From positions 1 through 16,614 of the forward strand of contig JAQGKJ010000229.1 of the NCBI GenBank assembly GCA_028290165.1: DNA of 16,614 nt, written 5' to 3'. This document shows, piece by piece, positions 1 to 7,167 of the stretch. Source of the stretch: Bradyrhizobium sp. (lineage in GTDB: Bacteria > Pseudomonadota > Alphaproteobacteria > Rhizobiales > Xanthobacteraceae). Each line of letters begins with the position of its first letter. Position 1 is the stretch's first letter. The notes beneath the pieces were generated by a model. That model made no database searches. It was not told the origin of the DNA and was given only the letters and a program-made list of their open reading frames with translations. The position numbers were made by a program, and so were the translations under genes.

Positions 1-209
1 TTCGCCGGCGTAAATCGGGCAAGAGGTCGATCTTTCCGATCAAAGGCAATGACATGGACGGAACCGGCAAAAACAGAAAGCTCCCCGGAGAGGATGACGG
101 CAAAGAAAAAAAGCCGCCGCCCGCGCCGGCCGAGGACGACGATTACGAGGATGGCGACTTCGCCACGCCGAAGCGCGACCGCAACGGCGACGACGATCAG
201 CCCCTGTAG
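1..209 (+). CDS. C-terminal end of an acidic, low-complexity protein (5' end outside window)
   Basis: An open frame enters the window at its left edge (first complete codon at base 3) and stops at TAG 207-209. The readable part begins with a basic patch (RRRKSGKRS) and continues into a strongly charged tail rich in Lys, Pro, Asp and Glu, ending in a run of Asp residues. No family is recognisable from such a tail. An ATG at 54 could start a separate 51-residue protein, but no good ribosome binding site precedes it and the frame stays open upstream, so a gene end is more likely. Codon choice (GAC, GGC, CCG) fits its neighbours. Confidence 0.5.
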   Translation, partial: RRRKSGKRSIFPIKGNDMDGTGKNRKLPGEDDGKEKKPPPAPAEDDDYEDGDFATPKRDRNGDDDQPL

Positions 210-336
210 AGACCATTCCTGCCGCCGGCGTCGTTGTCTCCAGGTTTTAATGACGCATCGCCGCATTCCGGAGCCGTTCGCGAGAGCTGCCATGCAACGG
301 TATTCATGGACAAATAACCGGTAGCCGGTAATTTTG

Positions 337-355
337 ACGGGCCCTGCCGGGCCGT
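337..355 (+). other. GC-rich imperfect hairpin between the first two genes
   Basis: ACGG-(G)-CCC, a TGCC loop, then GGG-CCGT can form a seven-pair stem with one bulged G. No T-run follows, so it is not a convincing intrinsic terminator. It lies about 28 bases upstream of the MFS start codon and could equally be part of that gene's leader. The rest of the gap 210-382 shows nothing I can name. Confidence 0.25.
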
Positions 356-382
356 TACATCGCAACGGGGTTTGAATCAGAC

Positions 383-1621
383 ATGGCCGACGTTTTGGCC
401 GCAGTGCAACAAGCGAAGACGGACGGGTCGCTGCGCACGCTGGCGGCGATTTCAGCGGCGCATTGGGTCAGTCATTTCCATTTCATGGCGTTGCCGATGC
501 TGTTCCCCTTCCTCAGGGAGCAACTCGGCGTCGACTATATCGAGCTCGGCTTTGCCCTGACGGTGTTCGCCGTGATCTCCGGCGTGACGCAAGCGCCAAT
601 GGGCTACCTGGCCGATCATATCGGCGCCCGCAAAGTCCTGCTCATCGGGCTAACGCTGGGCGGCCTGGCGCTTATCATGCTTGGGCTGCACCTGACTTAC
701 GCCTGGCTGATCGCGAGCGCCGTGCTGCTGGGGCTCGCCAACAGCGTCTATCATCCGGCCGATTATGCGCTGTTGTCGGCCCACATGGATGAGGCGCGGA
801 TGGGCCGCGCGTTTTCGATCCACACGTTTGCGGGCTTCCTCGGCGGCGCGGTCGCGCCTGCGATCATAGCTGCGCTGGTCGCGATGACCGGCGGGTATGG
901 CGCTCTGATCGTGGCCGGTGCCGTGGGTCCGCTGGTGGCGCTATTGCTGATCGTCGTCGGCATTCCCGACGCCAGCGCCGCCGACCGCAAGGTCGACGGC
1001 GTGCATGCGCCGCGGCAGAGCATCATCACGCCCACTTTGATCGTGCTGACGATCTTTTTCATGCTGCTCAGCCTGTCCAACGCCGGGATCGGCAATTTCG
1101 GCGTGGTGGCGCTGATGAGCGGCTATGGCGCGTCATTCTCGGCCGCGATTATCGCGCTGACGGCATTTCTCGGCTTCAGCGCCATCGGCGTGCTGGCGGG
1201 CGGCTTGCTCGCCGACCGTACCCACCGTCACGGACAAGTCGCCGCGGCCTGTTTTGCCGTCAACGCCGCCATCGTGCTTGTCATTGCAACCGTCAATCTG
1301 CCGTCGCTGCTGCTGACGGCGGCGATGGCTGCTGCCGGATTCCTTGGCGGCGTGATCGCGCCCTCGCGCGATATGCTGGTCCGCAACGCCGCGCCGGCGG
1401 GCGCGGCCGGGCGGGCCTTCGGAATTGTCACCACCGGATTCAATCTCGGCGGCATCGTCAGCCCGCTATTATTCGGCTGGATCATGGACCAGAATGCGCC
1501 GCACTGGGTGTTTGGCGCTTCCGTGGTGTTCATGATCCTCACGGTCCTGCTGGCGTTGGTCACCGACCGCAACCCGCGAGAAAGCCTTGCGGAGCCCGAC
1601 GCGAGGCTGATGCAGCCCTGA
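383..1621 (+). CDS. MFS permease, Fsr (fosmidomycin-resistance)-like
   Basis: Inner-membrane transporter of 412 residues with about 12 hydrophobic segments, the normal size for the major facilitator superfamily. The loop after the second segment reads [14 protein letters not shown], the MFS signature between helices 2 and 3. The segment [16 protein letters not shown] resembles the Fsr-type drug exporters. Substrate cannot be read from sequence. The start ATG is preceded by a purine stretch (ACGGGG, 365-370) about 12 bases upstream, so initiation is moderately supported. The amidohydrolase follows 76 bases downstream on the same strand, so the two may be cotranscribed, with the permease moving an amidohydrolase substrate or product. 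That link is inference. Confidence 0.85.
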   Translation: MADVLAAVQQAKTDGSLRTLAAISAAHWVSHFHFMALPMLFPFLREQLGVDYIELGFALTVFAVISGVTQAPMGYLADHIGARKVLLIGLTLGGLALIMLGLHLTYAWLIASAVLLGLANSVYHPADYALLSAHMDEARMGRAFSIHTFAGFLGGAVAPAIIAALVAMTGGYGALIVAGAVGPLVALLLIVVGIPDASAADRKVDGVHAPRQSIITPTLIVLTIFFMLLSLSNAGIGNFGVVALMSGYGASFSAAIIALTAFLGFSAIGVLAGGLLADRTHRHGQVAAACFAVNAAIVLVIATVNLPSLLLTAAMAAAGFLGGVIAPSRDMLVRNAAPAGAAGRAFGIVTTGFNLGGIVSPLLFGWIMDQNAPHWVFGASVVFMILTVLLALVTDRNPRESLAEPDARLMQP

Positions 1622-1697
1622 ACCTCACCTGCGGCAGTTGACAGCAACGCGGGACAACCGATGATGCAGCAACAAAATTAGCCCGGGATGAAACGCC

Positions 1698-3419
1698 ATG
1701 ACCTCTAACCCTGATCTCGTGATCCGCGGCGGCAGCATCGCCGACGGCCTTGGGGGCGAACTGTTCGAGGCGGATGTGGCGATAAAGGACGGCCGCATTA
1801 TCGAGGTCGGCCGCGTCGCCGGCAAAGGCACCGAAGAGGTCGACGCCAGGGGGAAACTGGTTGCGCCGGGCTTTGTCGACCTGCACACCCATTACGACGG
1901 CCAGGTGACCTGGAGCCAGGACATCACGCCATCGTCGCAGAATGGCGTCACGTCAGCCGTGATGGGCAATTGCGGCGTCGGTTTCGCGCCCTGCCGCCCG
2001 TCCGATCACGTCAGGCTGATTCAATTGATGGAAGGCGTCGAGGATATTCCCGAACCGGTGCTCAGCGCGGGCATCCCCTGGGCCTGGGAAAGTTTTGGCG
2101 ATTACATGGACTGGCTGTCGCAGCGCCGGTTCGACGTCGACATCGGCGCGCAACTGCCGCACGCGGCATTACGCGTCTACGTGATGGGCGAACGCGGCGC
2201 GCGCCGCGATCCGGCCACGCTGGAGGACAATGCCGCGATGGCGGCGCTTGCGGGCGATGCCGTGCGGGCGGGCGCGCTGGGATTTTCGACCTCGCGCACC
2301 CTCAACCATCGCACCTCCACCGGCGACTACACGCCCACCTTGAAGGCGGGCGAGGACGAACTGACGGCGATTGCGGGCGCCATGCACAAGGTCGGCCGCA
2401 GCGTGCTGCAATTCGTGCTCGATCAGGGCAGCATCGAGGAAGACTTGCCGATGATGCTGCGGGTGGCGGAGAAGACGCAGTGCCCGATTTCGTTTTCGGT
2501 GACGCAAGCCGACAAGGCGCCGCGGCGCTGGCGCCAGACGCTCGACACCATCAACGCGGCTTCCGCCCGGGGTCTTGCGATCACCGCCCAGATCGCCGCG
2601 CGTCCCGTCGGGCTGATGCTGGGACTGGAATTGTCGCGCAATCCGTTCCAGACCCATCCGAGCTATCGGGCGATCGCGAACCTGCCGCTGGCGGAGCGGC
2701 TGGCGCGGCTGCACCAGCCCGAGGTGCGCGCCGCGATCCTGAGCGAGACGGCGACCGCGACCGACGATCCGCTGTTCTTCCGGCCCAACTACGACAAGAT
2801 GTATCTGCTCGGCGATCCCCCCGATTACGAGCAGCCGCCGGAGAATGCGCTGGGCGCGCGGGCCCGCCGGCAGGGAAAGCAGCCGGAGGAACTGGCCTAT
2901 GACGCGATGCTGTCGGATGGCGGCCGCGGCATGCTGTATGTGCCGTTCCTGAACTACGCCGACGGCAATCTCGATGCCGTGCGCGAGATGCTGTCCGATC
3001 CGCATTCGGTGCCGGGACTGAGCGACGGCGGCGCACATTGCGGCATCATCTGCGATGCCAGCTTCCCGACCTATCTGCTGACGCACTGGACGCGGGACCG
3101 CAAGCGGGGCGAGAAACTGTCGATCCCCTTCGTGGTGGCGGCCCAATCGCGCAAGACCGCGTTGTCGGTCGGCCTCTCGGATCGCGGCGTGCTCGCGCCC
3201 GGCTACAAGGCCGACATCAACGTCATCGACTACGACCGCCTGCATCTGCATCCGCCGAAGGTGCATTACGACCTTCCGGTGGGCGGCCGGCGCTTGCTGC
3301 AGCAGGTCGACGGCTATGACTTAACCATCGTCTCGGGCGTGGTGACGCAGCGCGGCGGCACGGCCACCGGCGCGCGACCGGGCCGGCTGGTGCGCGGCGC
3401 ACAGGGAAGTCTGCAGTAA
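1698..3419 (+). CDS. N-acyl-D-amino-acid deacylase (D-aminoacylase)-type amidohydrolase
   Basis: Metal-dependent amidohydrolase of 573 residues, predicted to be cytoplasmic (no signal peptide). The N-terminal beta region leads into the metal motif D61-L-H63-T-H65. N91-C92-G93 follows, matching the Cys ligand typical of D-aminoacylases. A C-terminal SDGGAH motif carries Asp443, the expected catalytic/metal Asp, and His447. The family cleaves N-acyl groups from D-amino acids, but many members of this longer (about 570 residue) subgroup are uncharacterised and may use other amides or lactams. The start ATG gives the canonical family opening ([12 protein letters not shown]). A ribosome binding site is weak. 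It lies downstream of the MFS permease and converges with the histidine kinase gene. Confidence 0.85.
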   Translation: MTSNPDLVIRGGSIADGLGGELFEADVAIKDGRIIEVGRVAGKGTEEVDARGKLVAPGFVDLHTHYDGQVTWSQDITPSSQNGVTSAVMGNCGVGFAPCRPSDHVRLIQLMEGVEDIPEPVLSAGIPWAWESFGDYMDWLSQRRFDVDIGAQLPHAALRVYVMGERGARRDPATLEDNAAMAALAGDAVRAGALGFSTSRTLNHRTSTGDYTPTLKAGEDELTAIAGAMHKVGRSVLQFVLDQGSIEEDLPMMLRVAEKTQCPISFSVTQADKAPRRWRQTLDTINAASARGLAITAQIAARPVGLMLGLELSRNPFQTHPSYRAIANLPLAERLARLHQPEVRAAILSETATATDDPLFFRPNYDKMYLLGDPPDYEQPPENALGARARRQGKQPEELAYDAMLSDGGRGMLYVPFLNYADGNLDAVREMLSDPHSVPGLSDGGAHCGIICDASFPTYLLTHWTRDRKRGEKLSIPFVVAAQSRKTALSVGLSDRGVLAPGYKADINVIDYDRLHLHPPKVHYDLPVGGRRLLQQVDGYDLTIVSGVVTQRGGTATGARPGRLVRGAQGSLQ

Positions 3420-3452
3420 GGTTTTTAGGCGCGGCGCTGCAACACACTTGAT

Positions 3453-3478
3453 GTCGTCCCCGCGAACGCGGGAACGAC
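3453..3478. repeat. GC-rich palindrome between convergent genes
   Basis: The arms 3453-3464 and 3467-3478 pair over 12 positions with one mismatch around a two-base AA centre (core CCCCGCG-AA-CGCGGG). It sits in the 89-base space between the convergent amidohydrolase and histidine kinase genes and could act as a bidirectional transcription stop, although there is no clear T-run on either side. The core resembles a short palindrome I recall as frequent in intergenic regions of Bradyrhizobium and relatives. That recollection has not been checked here. Confidence 0.55.
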
Positions 3479-3508
3479 GAGGGAGTATTTGTCAGTCAAC
3501 CGCTTCCC

Positions 3509-4759
3509 TCAGGCAAAACAGGCCGGAAAGGCTATTCTTTGCCGAAGTCCTTTGGGCGATCGGTTCTGTAGCGTCAGCTTGCCGCCATGACGTTCGACAA
3601 TCTCCTTGGCAATCGCGAGGCCAAGGCCTGCACCGGGTCCCGACTTGCGCCGGGCCGGATCAACCCGGAAAAAGGGTTCGAATACGCGTGACAGGCTTTG
3701 GTCGGGAATGCCCGGTCCCTCGTCATCGATGGTGATCAATGCGGTGCTGTAGTCCTCCAGACCTACGCTGACAAAAGCGCCACCGCCATGCGTGGCCGCA
3801 TTCATCACGAGATTTCTGACGGCACGCGTCAGCGCCAATGGAGCCGACGAAATCGTCACCGCCTCCATTTTCATGATCGTCACCGACGCTGCCATCGACG
3901 AGAGGTCCTGGCAGATCTCGCTGATGATTTCATCGACCCGCACCAACTGGTTTCTTTCCCGCTGGGTTTCCTCGCGCACGAGCTGGATGGCGCTGTCGGC
4001 AATATGGTCGAGTTCCTCGAGGTCGTTGAGCCACAGTGACCGATCCTCGTCGTCGAGAAACTCCGCCCGAAGCCGCATCCTGGTCATGGGCGTACGCAGA
4101 TCGTGGCCCGCGGCTGCAACCAGCCGCATCCGGCTTTCGGCAGCGTTCTTGAGCTTGGCGGTCATGGTATTGAGCGCGCGCGCGGTCGCCCGGAGTTCGG
4201 CCGGTCCGCTTTCCGGCAGTCGCGGCAGAATGCCGTCGGCGTCGATCGTTGCCGCTACGCGTTCGAGGACCGCGAGATGGCGCGTGATGCGGTAGGCAAA
4301 CCATAACGCCACCGCCACCGTCCCGATGGCGACAAGCAAGAACCAGCCGGCGAGAGCGAACACAATGTCTTCCTTGCGATGGCGATCCGGCACCGGAAAT
4401 GCAAGCCAACCCGATCTCAATTTGAATGATGCCACCGGGCGAATGGTTCCAGTGGGCTGCGTTACGACAACCTCGAGATCGGATCCGGCTCTGCGCAATT
4501 GAGATTGCAGCAGGTTCGTCAGTTCCGGGCGCGGCTCGCCTGAGACCGGGCCCGATGCCAAACGGGCGTGGCCGCCCTGTTCGTCACGAAACAATGGCGC
4601 GATCGCCAGGATCGCGTCGGAAACAAATTCGGCGTAATCCTTTCGCTCCTTTTGTGCATGCCCCTCCCGCGCCCAAAACAATGTCGCGGTCGCTATGGCA
4701 ACAACACAGATGATCGACAAAACCAGCGTCAGGACAATGCGCGCCCTCAGAGAATTCAT
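3509..4759 (-). CDS. Sensor histidine kinase, EnvZ-like
   Basis: Membrane sensor kinase of 416 residues. Two hydrophobic helices (about 8-29 and 132-155) bracket a periplasmic sensor region of about 100 residues with no recognised fold. A HAMP linker follows (about 156-208), then the HisKA box with phosphoacceptor His219 in [15 protein letters not shown]. The ATPase domain has all its boxes: N (RNLVMNA, Asn320), G1 (DEGPGIP, 346-352), F (FEPFF, 360-364) and G2 (GAGLGLAIA, 376-384). The kinase should autophosphorylate and hand phosphate to the response regulator encoded just upstream. Its ATG overlaps the regulator's TGA as ATGA, implying translational coupling. The stimulus is unknown. Position next to the acyl-metabolism and envelope operons suggests a membrane or envelope cue (inference). 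Confidence 0.92.
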   Translation of the reverse strand: MNSLRARIVLTLVLSIICVVAIATATLFWAREGHAQKERKDYAEFVSDAILAIAPLFRDEQGGHARLASGPVSGEPRPELTNLLQSQLRRAGSDLEVVVTQPTGTIRPVASFKLRSGWLAFPVPDRHRKEDIVFALAGWFLLVAIGTVAVALWFAYRITRHLAVLERVAATIDADGILPRLPESGPAELRATARALNTMTAKLKNAAESRMRLVAAAGHDLRTPMTRMRLRAEFLDDEDRSLWLNDLEELDHIADSAIQLVREETQRERNQLVRVDEIISEICQDLSSMAASVTIMKMEAVTISSAPLALTRAVRNLVMNAATHGGGAFVSVGLEDYSTALITIDDEGPGIPDQSLSRVFEPFFRVDPARRKSGPGAGLGLAIAKEIVERHGGKLTLQNRSPKGLRQRIAFPACFA

Positions 4760-5493
4760 TCGCCGGCTCCGACCTTCTCAACATGGGCGGTAAAGACGTA
4801 GCCTCCGTTTCGTACCGTCTTGATCAACTGGAATTCAGCATCGCCGAGCTTTCGGCGAATCCGGCTGAGCAGCACGTCGACGGACCGATCGAAGACGTCG
4901 CTATCGCCGCGGTTGGTCGCATCCAGCAGATATTCGCGCGACAGCATTCGTCCCGACCTCGCCACCAGTGCATGCAGGAGATCGAATTCGGCCGAGGTCA
5001 GTTCCAACAGCCCGCCGCTCGAGTTCAGAACCCGCCGCAATCCCGGCTGTAACTTGAAACCCTCGAAACGGTACTCCTGAGCAGAATGGGCAATCTGGCC
5101 GGCATCATTTTTCCGGCGAAGCACCGCACGGATGCGAGCTGCGAGCTCTCGCGGATTGAATGGTTTGCCGAGATAATCATCAGCCCCGATCTCGAGGCCG
5201 ATGATCCGGTCGACGTCCTCTTTTAATGCCGTCAGAAGAATAATCGGAATATGCGAGTTTTCGTTGCGCATGTCCCGGCAGATTTCCAGGCCGGATCCAT
5301 CCGGCAACATGACATCAAGCACGATCAATTTGATGTCGTTCGACTCCAGTGCGGCGTTGAGGGTGCGCTTGTCGGAAGCAAGCGTCACCCGAAATCCCTG
5401 CTCGGCCAGATAACGGCCGAGCAGCTTTCGAATCTGGAGGTCGTCATCGACAATCAGGATGTGGGATTCGACTTGCACGCGTGACGTCCTCAT
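4756..5493 (-). CDS. OmpR/PhoB-family response regulator
   Basis: DNA-binding response regulator of 245 residues from the chosen ATG, close to the usual size for the family. The receiver domain has the acidic pocket DDD (16-18), phosphoacceptor Asp60 in VLDVMLPDGSG, Thr88 in LLTAL and Lys110 in GKPF. The C-terminal half is a winged helix ending in the typical RIRRKLGDAEFQLIKTVRNGGY pattern. The frame stays open 36 codons further upstream, but that extension has no family counterpart and would enter the upstream regulatory region. No strong ribosome binding site marks the chosen start. The stop codon overlaps the kinase start by four bases. Family members bind tandem direct repeats, which makes the repeated GCAAC element upstream a good candidate target (inference). 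Confidence 0.92.
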   Translation of the reverse strand: MRTSRVQVESHILIVDDDLQIRKLLGRYLAEQGFRVTLASDKRTLNAALESNDIKLIVLDVMLPDGSGLEICRDMRNENSHIPIILLTALKEDVDRIIGLEIGADDYLGKPFNPRELAARIRAVLRRKNDAGQIAHSAQEYRFEGFKLQPGLRRVLNSSGGLLELTSAEFDLLHALVARSGRMLSREYLLDATNRGDSDVFDRSVDVLLSRIRRKLGDAEFQLIKTVRNGGYVFTAHVEKVGAGE

Positions 5494-5509
5494 CGAAACT
5501 GTGTTGGAT

Positions 5510-5538
5510 CGAATAGAACAATTCTCCAAGGCTTTCAA
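5510..5538 (-). promoter_or_regulatory. Possible sigma-70-type promoter for the two-component operon
   Basis: On the minus strand TTGAAA (5533-5538) is followed after 17 bases by TATTCG (5510-5515), 17 bases before the regulator start codon. The -35 match is good and the -10 match is poor (first three positions only). The closest GCAAC element ends about 28 bases upstream of the -35 box, so an effect of that element on this promoter is possible. Confidence 0.3.
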
Positions 5539-5566
5539 CGAGGCCGCAGTCAATCCGCCCTTTCGA

Positions 5567-5612
5567 GCAACATTGAGACACATTGCGCGACGGTCGGGCA
5601 ACGTTCGGACAC
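5567..5612 (+). promoter_or_regulatory. Two direct copies of the GCAAC element, 31 bp apart
   Basis: GCAACATTGAGACAC (5567-5581) and GCAACGTTCGGACAC (5598-5612) match at 12 of 15 positions. They start 31 bp apart, about three helical turns, so they face the same side of the helix. Related sequences lie at 6485-6499 and 11591-11605. Tandem direct repeats are the usual target form for OmpR/PhoB-type regulators, and one is encoded immediately to the left. The second copy starts 102 bases before the ATG at 5700, close to the 98-base distance in the other two leaders. Function is inferred. Confidence 0.6.
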
Positions 5613-5635
5613 CGACCGCCCCATTTTGGAGATTG

Positions 5636-5652
5636 CCGCGCGTTAAGCGCGG
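5636..5652 (+). other. Perfect GC hairpin in the divergent regulatory region
   Basis: CCGCGC, loop GTTAA, GCGCGG forms a six-pair stem. It lies between the tandem GCAAC elements and the ATG at 5700, so it would be in the leader transcript if transcription starts near the elements. It may also be an operator. The remainder of 5494-5699 contains the elements above and a possible minus-strand promoter; I see nothing else in it. Confidence 0.35.
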
Positions 5653-5699
5653 TCATCAGCGTATCGGATACTCCGTTGACAGCGCGAAGGTGAGAAGTC

Positions 5700-5873
5700 A
5701 TGCTTGGTTTTACCGGAAGCGGAAAGCGTGTCCTCGTCTGGGCTCTCGTTAAATTGCTCCTGACCGTCTGTGACCCACAAAACGGCGCATCCGCGGCGAT
5801 TTCATTGGATCAACCGCTCACATTATCCGTCGCCCAGGTAGCCCACGAAGCGGTGAATCACCATGTGCACTGA
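5700..5873 (+). CDS. Possible small protein of 57 residues with a hydrophobic N-terminal segment
   Basis: An ORF begins at ATG 5700 seven bases after a good Shine-Dalgarno sequence (AAGGTGAG, 5687-5694) and ends at TGA 5871-5873. The product has a basic start (GSGKR), a hydrophobic stretch (VLVWALVKLLLTV, residues 11-23) that could be a membrane anchor or signal sequence, and a His-rich end. I recognise no family. Two facts favour a real gene: its start is 102 bases from a GCAAC element, nearly the 98 bases seen before the hemolysin and MipA genes, and its stop overlaps the hydroxylase start by 11 bases, allowing translational coupling. Against it are its short length and lack of a known homologue. 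It may simply be a translated leader. Confidence 0.4.
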   Translation: MLGFTGSGKRVLVWALVKLLLTVCDPQNGASAAISLDQPLTLSVAQVAHEAVNHHVH

Positions 5874-6435
5874 GCTACATGGACGGAACCTCTGGAACCA
5901 GGCTGCGTTATTGCCCACCATGACCGCCGCCATTTACCTCGGCGAGCTTATTTTCGCGATTGCTCTCGCGATCACGCTGTTGGCTGTCTCTACGCTCAAG
6001 CCTTCCATTGCCATTCTTTTGTTCTGTTGCGGCCTCGCGGCTTGGACCTTGGCCGAATACATCACGCATCGCTTTGTGTTGCATGCCATTGCCCCGGTCC
6101 AGCACGGGATTCATCACGCCCGCCCGCAAGACCCGGTCGACAAGATCTTCTGGCAAATATGGCTCGCTTTCGCGGTGGTTTATCTGACCGCTGGAGGCGC
6201 CGTTCTGGCCGGCGCTCTCGTCGCCTACGCCTGGTATTTATCTGTCCATTATTGCGCCCATCACAATCCCGCAATGCTCCCGGCTTCCCTGGTGAAGCAT
6301 CACATCGACCACCACAGGTTTGCGAACCGAAACTACGGTGTCACGACCAAGTTCTGGGATCGTGTGTTCGGAACGATGCTTCCATCGGGACCAAGCTCCA
6401 TCGCTCAAAGTAACGCGCGGATCACTGAGCCTTGA
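5863..6435 (+). CDS. Fatty acid hydroxylase/sterol desaturase-superfamily membrane protein
   Basis: Integral-membrane non-heme diiron enzyme candidate of 190 residues. Hydrophobic segments (about 23-44, 46-62, 98-126) alternate with the His clusters of the family: H69-x4-H74, H81-x2-H84-H85, H129-x3-H133-H134, and H146-H147-x2-H150-H151. The ending NYGVTTKFWDRVFGT is typical for the superfamily. Members hydroxylate or desaturate lipid chains, sterols or carotenoids; the substrate here is unknown. The start is uncertain. ATG 5863 overlaps the small ORF's stop, whereas ATG 5920 would begin just before the first membrane helix, and neither has a strong ribosome binding site. Its place ahead of an acyl-activating operon under a shared regulatory element suggests it acts on the same lipid (inference). 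Confidence 0.82.
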   Translation: MCTELHGRNLWNQAALLPTMTAAIYLGELIFAIALAITLLAVSTLKPSIAILLFCCGLAAWTLAEYITHRFVLHAIAPVQHGIHHARPQDPVDKIFWQIWLAFAVVYLTAGGAVLAGALVAYAWYLSVHYCAHHNPAMLPASLVKHHIDHHRFANRNYGVTTKFWDRVFGTMLPSGPSSIAQSNARITEP

Positions 6436-6484
6436 TGCACAATGTGTCCGCATCCCGCCGAACAAATGGCTTTGGATACGTTGC

Positions 6485-6499
6485 GCAACATTCGGAAAT
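6485..6499 (+). promoter_or_regulatory. GCAAC element upstream of the hemolysin operon
   Basis: GCAACATTCGGAAAT, matching the consensus GCAACRTTYGGAMAY drawn from four copies in this window. It starts exactly 98 bases before the operon's ATG, the same distance as the copy before the MipA gene. A second, looser CGGAA-containing unit follows 21 bp downstream (6514), giving a tandem arrangement. Confidence 0.6.
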
Positions 6500-6537
6500 A
6501 AAGCTGCGAATCCCGGAACAAGGTTCGGTCGCAAATC

Positions 6538-6575
6538 ACCGGCAACAACGGGATCGTTCCAGTCCCGTGGCCGGT
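6538..6575 (+). promoter_or_regulatory. Bulged hairpin next to the hemolysin-gene ribosome binding site
   Basis: ACCGGC (6538-6543) pairs with GCCGGT (6570-6575). After a four-base bulge on the 5' side and one unpaired G on the 3' side, ACGGGA (6548-6553) pairs with TCCCGT (6563-6568), leaving a nine-base loop. The 3' arm ends three bases before the purine-rich AGAGAG that precedes ATG 6583, so folding could affect ribosome access. The same architecture occurs at 11643-11680 with different bases in the upper stem. Confidence 0.55.
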
Positions 6576-6582
6576 AAGAGAG

Positions 6583-7167
6583 ATGCCCAAAACAGTCCTT
6601 CTGGTAAACGGTGATGTTCGCAGGCGTTCGGCCGAGAACTTCATCAAGACCATCTATGCGGCTCGGTATTGCGCTCGGCTGGAGACCTTCCCTTCCCGGA
6701 TCATCGCGCTTTTAGGCCCTCGCGACGAGATTCTGTGCGCGGCCGGCCTTCGCTTCCTCGACGACGGGTTCTTCTCTGAATGCTATCTCGATAGCCCGAT
6801 CGAAGATGTGGTCAGCGCGCTATCGGCGAGAGCCGTCAGTCGGAGCGCGATCTTCGAAGTGACGACGCTTGCCAGCCGGGCACCACTGGCGACGGCGGAG
6901 TTCGTCGCGGAAATCGGCACCTTTGGCGAGAACGCCGGATTTGAGTGGTCTTTCTTCACCCTGACGCGTCGTCTCCATCTGTTGGTCAGCCGGCTTGGCG
7001 TCGCGCCTACTTTTGTTGGAGAAGCCGACCACCGGCGCATCGCAGATTTCGAGCGATGGGGGACCTACTACGCTTCGCAGCCGAAGGTATACGCCGTTGC
7101 CAGCCGCCGCCCGAAAATGAGCTGTGACGGTTTTCAAGGCGGGGAGCCGTATGCGGCAGCTCTTTGA
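6583..7167 (+). CDS. 'Thermostable hemolysin' family protein (GNAT/LuxI-like fold, probable acyltransferase)
   Basis: Protein of 194 residues matching the family annotated as thermostable hemolysin (delta-VPH-like). The features seen are FIKTIYAARYCARL (20-33), CAAGLRFLDDGFFSECYLDSPIE (52-74), the FEVTTLA strand (91-97), FTLTRRLHLLVSRLGV (125-140) and WGTYYASQPKVY (159-170). There is no signal peptide and no pore-toxin feature. The layout, with an early acceptor helix, a central beta sheet and the E-V-x-x-L-A strand, recalls GNAT acyltransferases and LuxI-type acyl-homoserine-lactone synthases, so an acyl transfer role is more plausible than lysis (inference). It is first in a tight operon with an acyl-activating enzyme, a likely acyl donor source. 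The ATG is fixed by the conserved leader. The gene overlaps the ligase by 17 bases. Confidence 0.82.
   Translation: MPKTVLLVNGDVRRRSAENFIKTIYAARYCARLETFPSRIIALLGPRDEILCAAGLRFLDDGFFSECYLDSPIEDVVSALSARAVSRSAIFEVTTLASRAPLATAEFVAEIGTFGENAGFEWSFFTLTRRLHLLVSRLGVAPTFVGEADHRRIADFERWGTYYASQPKVYAVASRRPKMSCDGFQGGEPYAAAL

Larger units (their letters stand above)
6485..6582 (+). repeat. Duplicated leader, copy 1 (upstream of the hemolysin operon)
   Basis: This 98-base stretch and 11591-11688 are clear relatives: about 74 of 102 aligned positions agree by eye, including the block TTC-R-GTCGCAAAT-S-ACCGGCAA and the final GCCGGTAAG before the start codon. The rest of 6436-6582 (end of the hydroxylase to the element) shows nothing further. 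The matching end points, both at the ATG, indicate that the duplicated unit is a regulatory region and not a random repeat, and they support the annotated start codon. Confidence 0.75.

Noticed and set aside
49..324. Open frame of 91 codons near the left edge
   Set aside because: An Arg/Thr-rich shadow product. The frame that enters from the window edge and ends at 209 fits coding composition better.
321..330. GCCGGTAA upstream of the first MFS gene, also present at the end of both duplicated leaders
   Set aside because: Only eight bases match, the position relative to the start codon differs, and no other part of the leader is present.
2169..3266. Minus-strand open frame of 365 codons inside the amidohydrolase gene
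   Set aside because: The product is rich in Arg, His and Gln without any domain and lies opposite a well-supported enzyme gene.
6514..6545. EcfG-type general-stress promoter (GGAAC, spacer, CGTT) in the leaders
   Set aside because: GGAAC is present in both leaders, but no CGTT follows at 16-17 bases in either.
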